A stretch of 14,219 nucleotides of DNA. Origin: JAIXWP01 sp049318685. GTDB lineage: Bacteria; Bacteroidota; Bacteroidia; Flavobacteriales_D; Sanyastnellaceae. The position numbers and the translations under genes are program-made. Shown here one piece after another: positions 12,832-14,219 of this stretch (positions are counted from its first letter, which is position 1; each line of letters starts with the position of its first letter). The stretch lies in contig JBMOFW010000063.1 of NCBI GenBank assembly GCA_049318685.1, positions 1 to 14,219 on the forward strand. The letters run 5' to 3'. The notes beneath the pieces were generated by a model. The model was given only the letters and a program-made list of their open reading frames with translations, made no database searches and was not told the DNA's origin.

Positions 12832-13722
12832 GTGAAATTCGAAGGCTTCATAACATATCTTATAACCGAAAAGCGCAGTTCTGCGCATACCGTTGAAGCC
12901 TATAAGAGCGATTTGGCTCAATTCGATGTATTTGTCCAAAGAGAATTTGAGTTAACCGACGAAACTCAGGTCGTTTCTACGATTGTCCGAAGTTGGATGG
13001 CCTATTTGATGGAAGAAGGATACAATCCGACCAGTGTTCATCGTAAAATTTCTTCGATCAACGCCTATTATCGATTTTTACAAAAACAAGGTTTGGTAAG
13101 TACCAATCCGGCCCGAGGCATTTCCAAGCCCAAAAAAGCCAAGCGTCTTCCCCATTTTGTAGAAGAGACCGCCATGGAGAAGTTGTATTTAGGTTCGAAC
13201 GACCTGACTGATTTTCCCAGTGTCCGGAATAATTTGATGATTCATTTATTCTATGAGACCGGGATTCGTCTTTCTGAATTGATGCAACTCACTGATAGAG
13301 ATGTGGATAATTCTATTGGTCAGATCAAGGTGTTGGGAAAAAGAAACAAAATGCGCTATGTCCCCGTTGGAAAGGAAACATTAGAAAAGATCAGGTATTA
13401 TATGCAGCTAAGGGGCAAAATGAATTTAGATCAACAGTCAGGAATGTTAATTGTATCTGACCGGGGTGAAAAAATATCTAAATCTTTTGTTTACCAAACG
13501 GTAAAATCCTATCTTTCGACCGTAACCACCCAGACAAAACGCAGTCCACACGTCTTGAGACACACATTTGCCACCCACATGTTGAATAATGGGGCGGATT
13601 TGAATGTGATTAAAGAGATTTTAGGTCATAGTAGTCTGGCGGCAACGCAGGTGTATACACACAACAGTATTGAGAAGCTAAAGGGCATTCACACGCGAAT
13701 GCATCCTCGCCATAAATCATGA
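12832..13722 (+). CDS. xerC: Site-specific tyrosine recombinase XerC
   Basis: The 296-residue protein is a Xer-type tyrosine recombinase, which with a partner resolves chromosome dimers at the dif site before division. The N-terminal SAM-like core-binding domain begins FITYLITEKRSSAHTVEAYKSDL (residues 6-28). The catalytic domain carries the full active-site set: R146 (ETGIRLSEL), K170 (LGKRNKMRYVP), H240 and R243 (HVLRHTFATH), H266 (LGHSSL) and nucleophile Y275 (QVYTHNS). Length and the rpsU-xerC-hpf order fit the chromosomal housekeeping enzyme, not a phage integrase. I use the GTG at 12832 because homology begins at once and no earlier start codon precedes it. It starts right behind the rpsU terminator, leaving no ordinary promoter space. 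Confidence 0.93.
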   Translation: MKFEGFITYLITEKRSSAHTVEAYKSDLAQFDVFVQREFELTDETQVVSTIVRSWMAYLMEEGYNPTSVHRKISSINAYYRFLQKQGLVSTNPARGISKPKKAKRLPHFVEETAMEKLYLGSNDLTDFPSVRNNLMIHLFYETGIRLSELMQLTDRDVDNSIGQIKVLGKRNKMRYVPVGKETLEKIRYYMQLRGKMNLDQQSGMLIVSDRGEKISKSFVYQTVKSYLSTVTTQTKRSPHVLRHTFATHMLNNGADLNVIKEILGHSSLAATQVYTHNSIEKLKGIHTRMHPRHKS

Positions 13723-13749
13723 AGTTTAACTTTTAAAATTTCGATTGCT

Positions 13750-14052
13750 ATGCAAATTCAAGTACAGAGCATTCATTTTGATGCCGATCACAAGTTGATC
13801 AATTTCATCGAGGACAAAGTCAACAAACTCACCCATTTTCATGATCGGATCACATTTGGTGAAGTATTTTTACGACTAGATAAATCGGATAATCACGAAA
13901 ACAAGATTGCGGAAATCAAGTTGAGTATTCCGGGTCGCGATTTATTTGCGCGCAAGCAGTGCCGCACATTTGAGGAGGCTACAGACATCGCAGTAGAGGC
14001 CTTAAAACGTCAAATTCACAAGCTTAAAACAAAAAATGGACAAGCGGCTTAA
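13750..14052 (+). CDS. hpf: Ribosome hibernation-promoting factor, short form (HPF/RaiA)
   Basis: The 100-residue protein is the short HPF/YfiA type: MQIQVQSIHFDADHKLINFIEDKVNKL, a FLRLDKSDNHENKIAEIKLSIPGRDLFARKQ strand region, and the helix TFEEATDIAVEALKRQIHKLKTK. It binds the decoding centre of idle ribosomes, blocking mRNA and tRNA, in stationary phase or starvation. It lacks the C-terminal dimerisation domain of long HPF. It follows xerC after 27 bases and is probably co-transcribed with it; the terminator at 14102-14132 can end this transcript. Confidence 0.93.
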   Translation: MQIQVQSIHFDADHKLINFIEDKVNKLTHFHDRITFGEVFLRLDKSDNHENKIAEIKLSIPGRDLFARKQCRTFEEATDIAVEALKRQIHKLKTKNGQAA

Positions 14053-14071
14053 AAAAAAATTTAGAAAACGC

Positions 14072-14101
14072 TTGTGCGGATAGATTTGTTTTTTACATTT
14101 G
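14072..14101 (+). promoter_or_regulatory. Promoter of the tRNA-Thr operon
   Basis: TTG (14072-14074), 19 bases, then TACATTTG (14094-14101), an exact TAnnTTTG, followed by CACCCC. The layout equals the rpsU promoter base for base at the defining positions. A perfect terminator hairpin begins at the next base. Confidence 0.65.
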
Positions 14102-14132
14102 CACCCCTGTTTGACGCAGGGGTGTTTTTTTT
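14102..14132 (+). terminator. Intrinsic terminator between hpf and tRNA-Thr
   Basis: CACCCCTG (14102-14109) pairs perfectly with CAGGGGTG (14117-14124) around a 7-base loop, followed by eight T residues (14125-14132). It lies 49 bases after the hpf stop. It also lies directly downstream of the tRNA promoter, so it may act in the tRNA leader as well. Confidence 0.85.
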
Positions 14133-14165
14133 GTAACGCTCTTTGAAAATAACAGTACTAAAAAT

Positions 14166-14219
14166 GCCGGTGTAGCTCAGCTGGCCAGAGCAGCTGATTT
14201 GTAATCAGCTGGTCGGGGG
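14166..14219 (+). tRNA. tRNA-Thr (anticodon UGU), 3' end outside window
   Basis: The acceptor 5' strand GCCGGTG (14166-14172), D arm (GCTC/GAGC at 14175-14191) and anticodon arm fold in standard form. The anticodon stem is GCTGA/TCAGC (14193-14197, 14205-14209) around a TTTGTAA loop whose positions 34-36 are TGT (14200-14202). This reads ACA and other ACN threonine codons. The window stops in the T stem (GGGGG). In Bacteroidota an rpsU-xerC-hpf block is usually followed by tRNA-Thr, Tyr, Gly, Thr and then tuf, secE and nusG. Confidence 0.96.

Noticed and set aside
12832..13722. Phage integrase or mobile element next to the tRNA
   Set aside because: The recombinase sits in the housekeeping rpsU-xerC-hpf order, has XerC size and no phage genes, inverted repeats or attachment duplication around it.
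13723..13749. Promoter for hpf in the 27-base gap after xerC
   Set aside because: The gap is AT-rich but holds no TAnnTTTG match with a spaced TTG box; co-transcription with xerC is simpler.

Overview
This window is a piece of a Bacteroidota chromosome, most likely Flavobacteriales or a close relative. The signs are a type IX secretion (T9SS) sorting domain, a CarboxypepD_reg/TonB-dependent outer-membrane receptor, promoters of the Bacteroidota TTG...TAnnTTTG type, a short C-terminally extended bS21, and the gene order rpsU-xerC-hpf-tRNA-Thr. The family-level placement is inference. Almost all of the sequence is coding; no gap exceeds about 120 bases.

Layout. (1) 1-1019, plus strand: the end of a secreted T9SS cargo protein, overlapped by one base by a Crp/Fnr-type regulator. 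(2) 1020-2216, minus: a class I aminotransferase. It is followed on the plus strand by a 5'-truncated CAP-superfamily gene remnant (about 2273-2665). (3) 2649-5890, minus: an apparent operon of TonB-dependent receptor, S4 RNA-binding protein (Hsp15-like) and GNAT acetyltransferase. (4) 5962-8168, plus: a two-gene glycosyltransferase operon (GT9 then GT4, 4-base overlap). (5) 8165-9885, minus: dnaX, split into two frames at a run of ten A residues. (6) 10019-14219, plus: a ComEA-like helix-hairpin-helix protein with an internal simple repeat, apt, an acyl-CoA dehydrogenase, rpsU with a strong terminator, xerC, hpf, and the first 54 bases of tRNA-Thr(UGU).

Most genes are housekeeping: replication (dnaX), dimer resolution (xerC), translation and ribosome hibernation (rpsU, hpf, tRNA), purine salvage (apt), fatty or amino acid catabolism (acyl-CoA dehydrogenase, aminotransferase) and envelope functions (receptor, glycosyltransferases, T9SS cargo).

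The best candidate for something unusual is dnaX. Its zero frame ends one base after an A10 run, just behind the clamp-loader domains, and the tau-specific tail continues in the -1 frame. A two-part hairpin follows 9 bases downstream and a purine-rich, Shine-Dalgarno-like stretch lies just upstream, which is the architecture of a programmed frameshift or slippage site. A homopolymer assembly error remains the main alternative. Other points of note are a hexamer/heptamer repeat tract inside the ComEA-like gene, a perfect terminator hairpin directly behind the tRNA promoter, and a recurring TAnnTT(T/C)GC element so close to start codons that some transcripts may be leaderless. No complete new defence, CRISPR or mobile system is visible.
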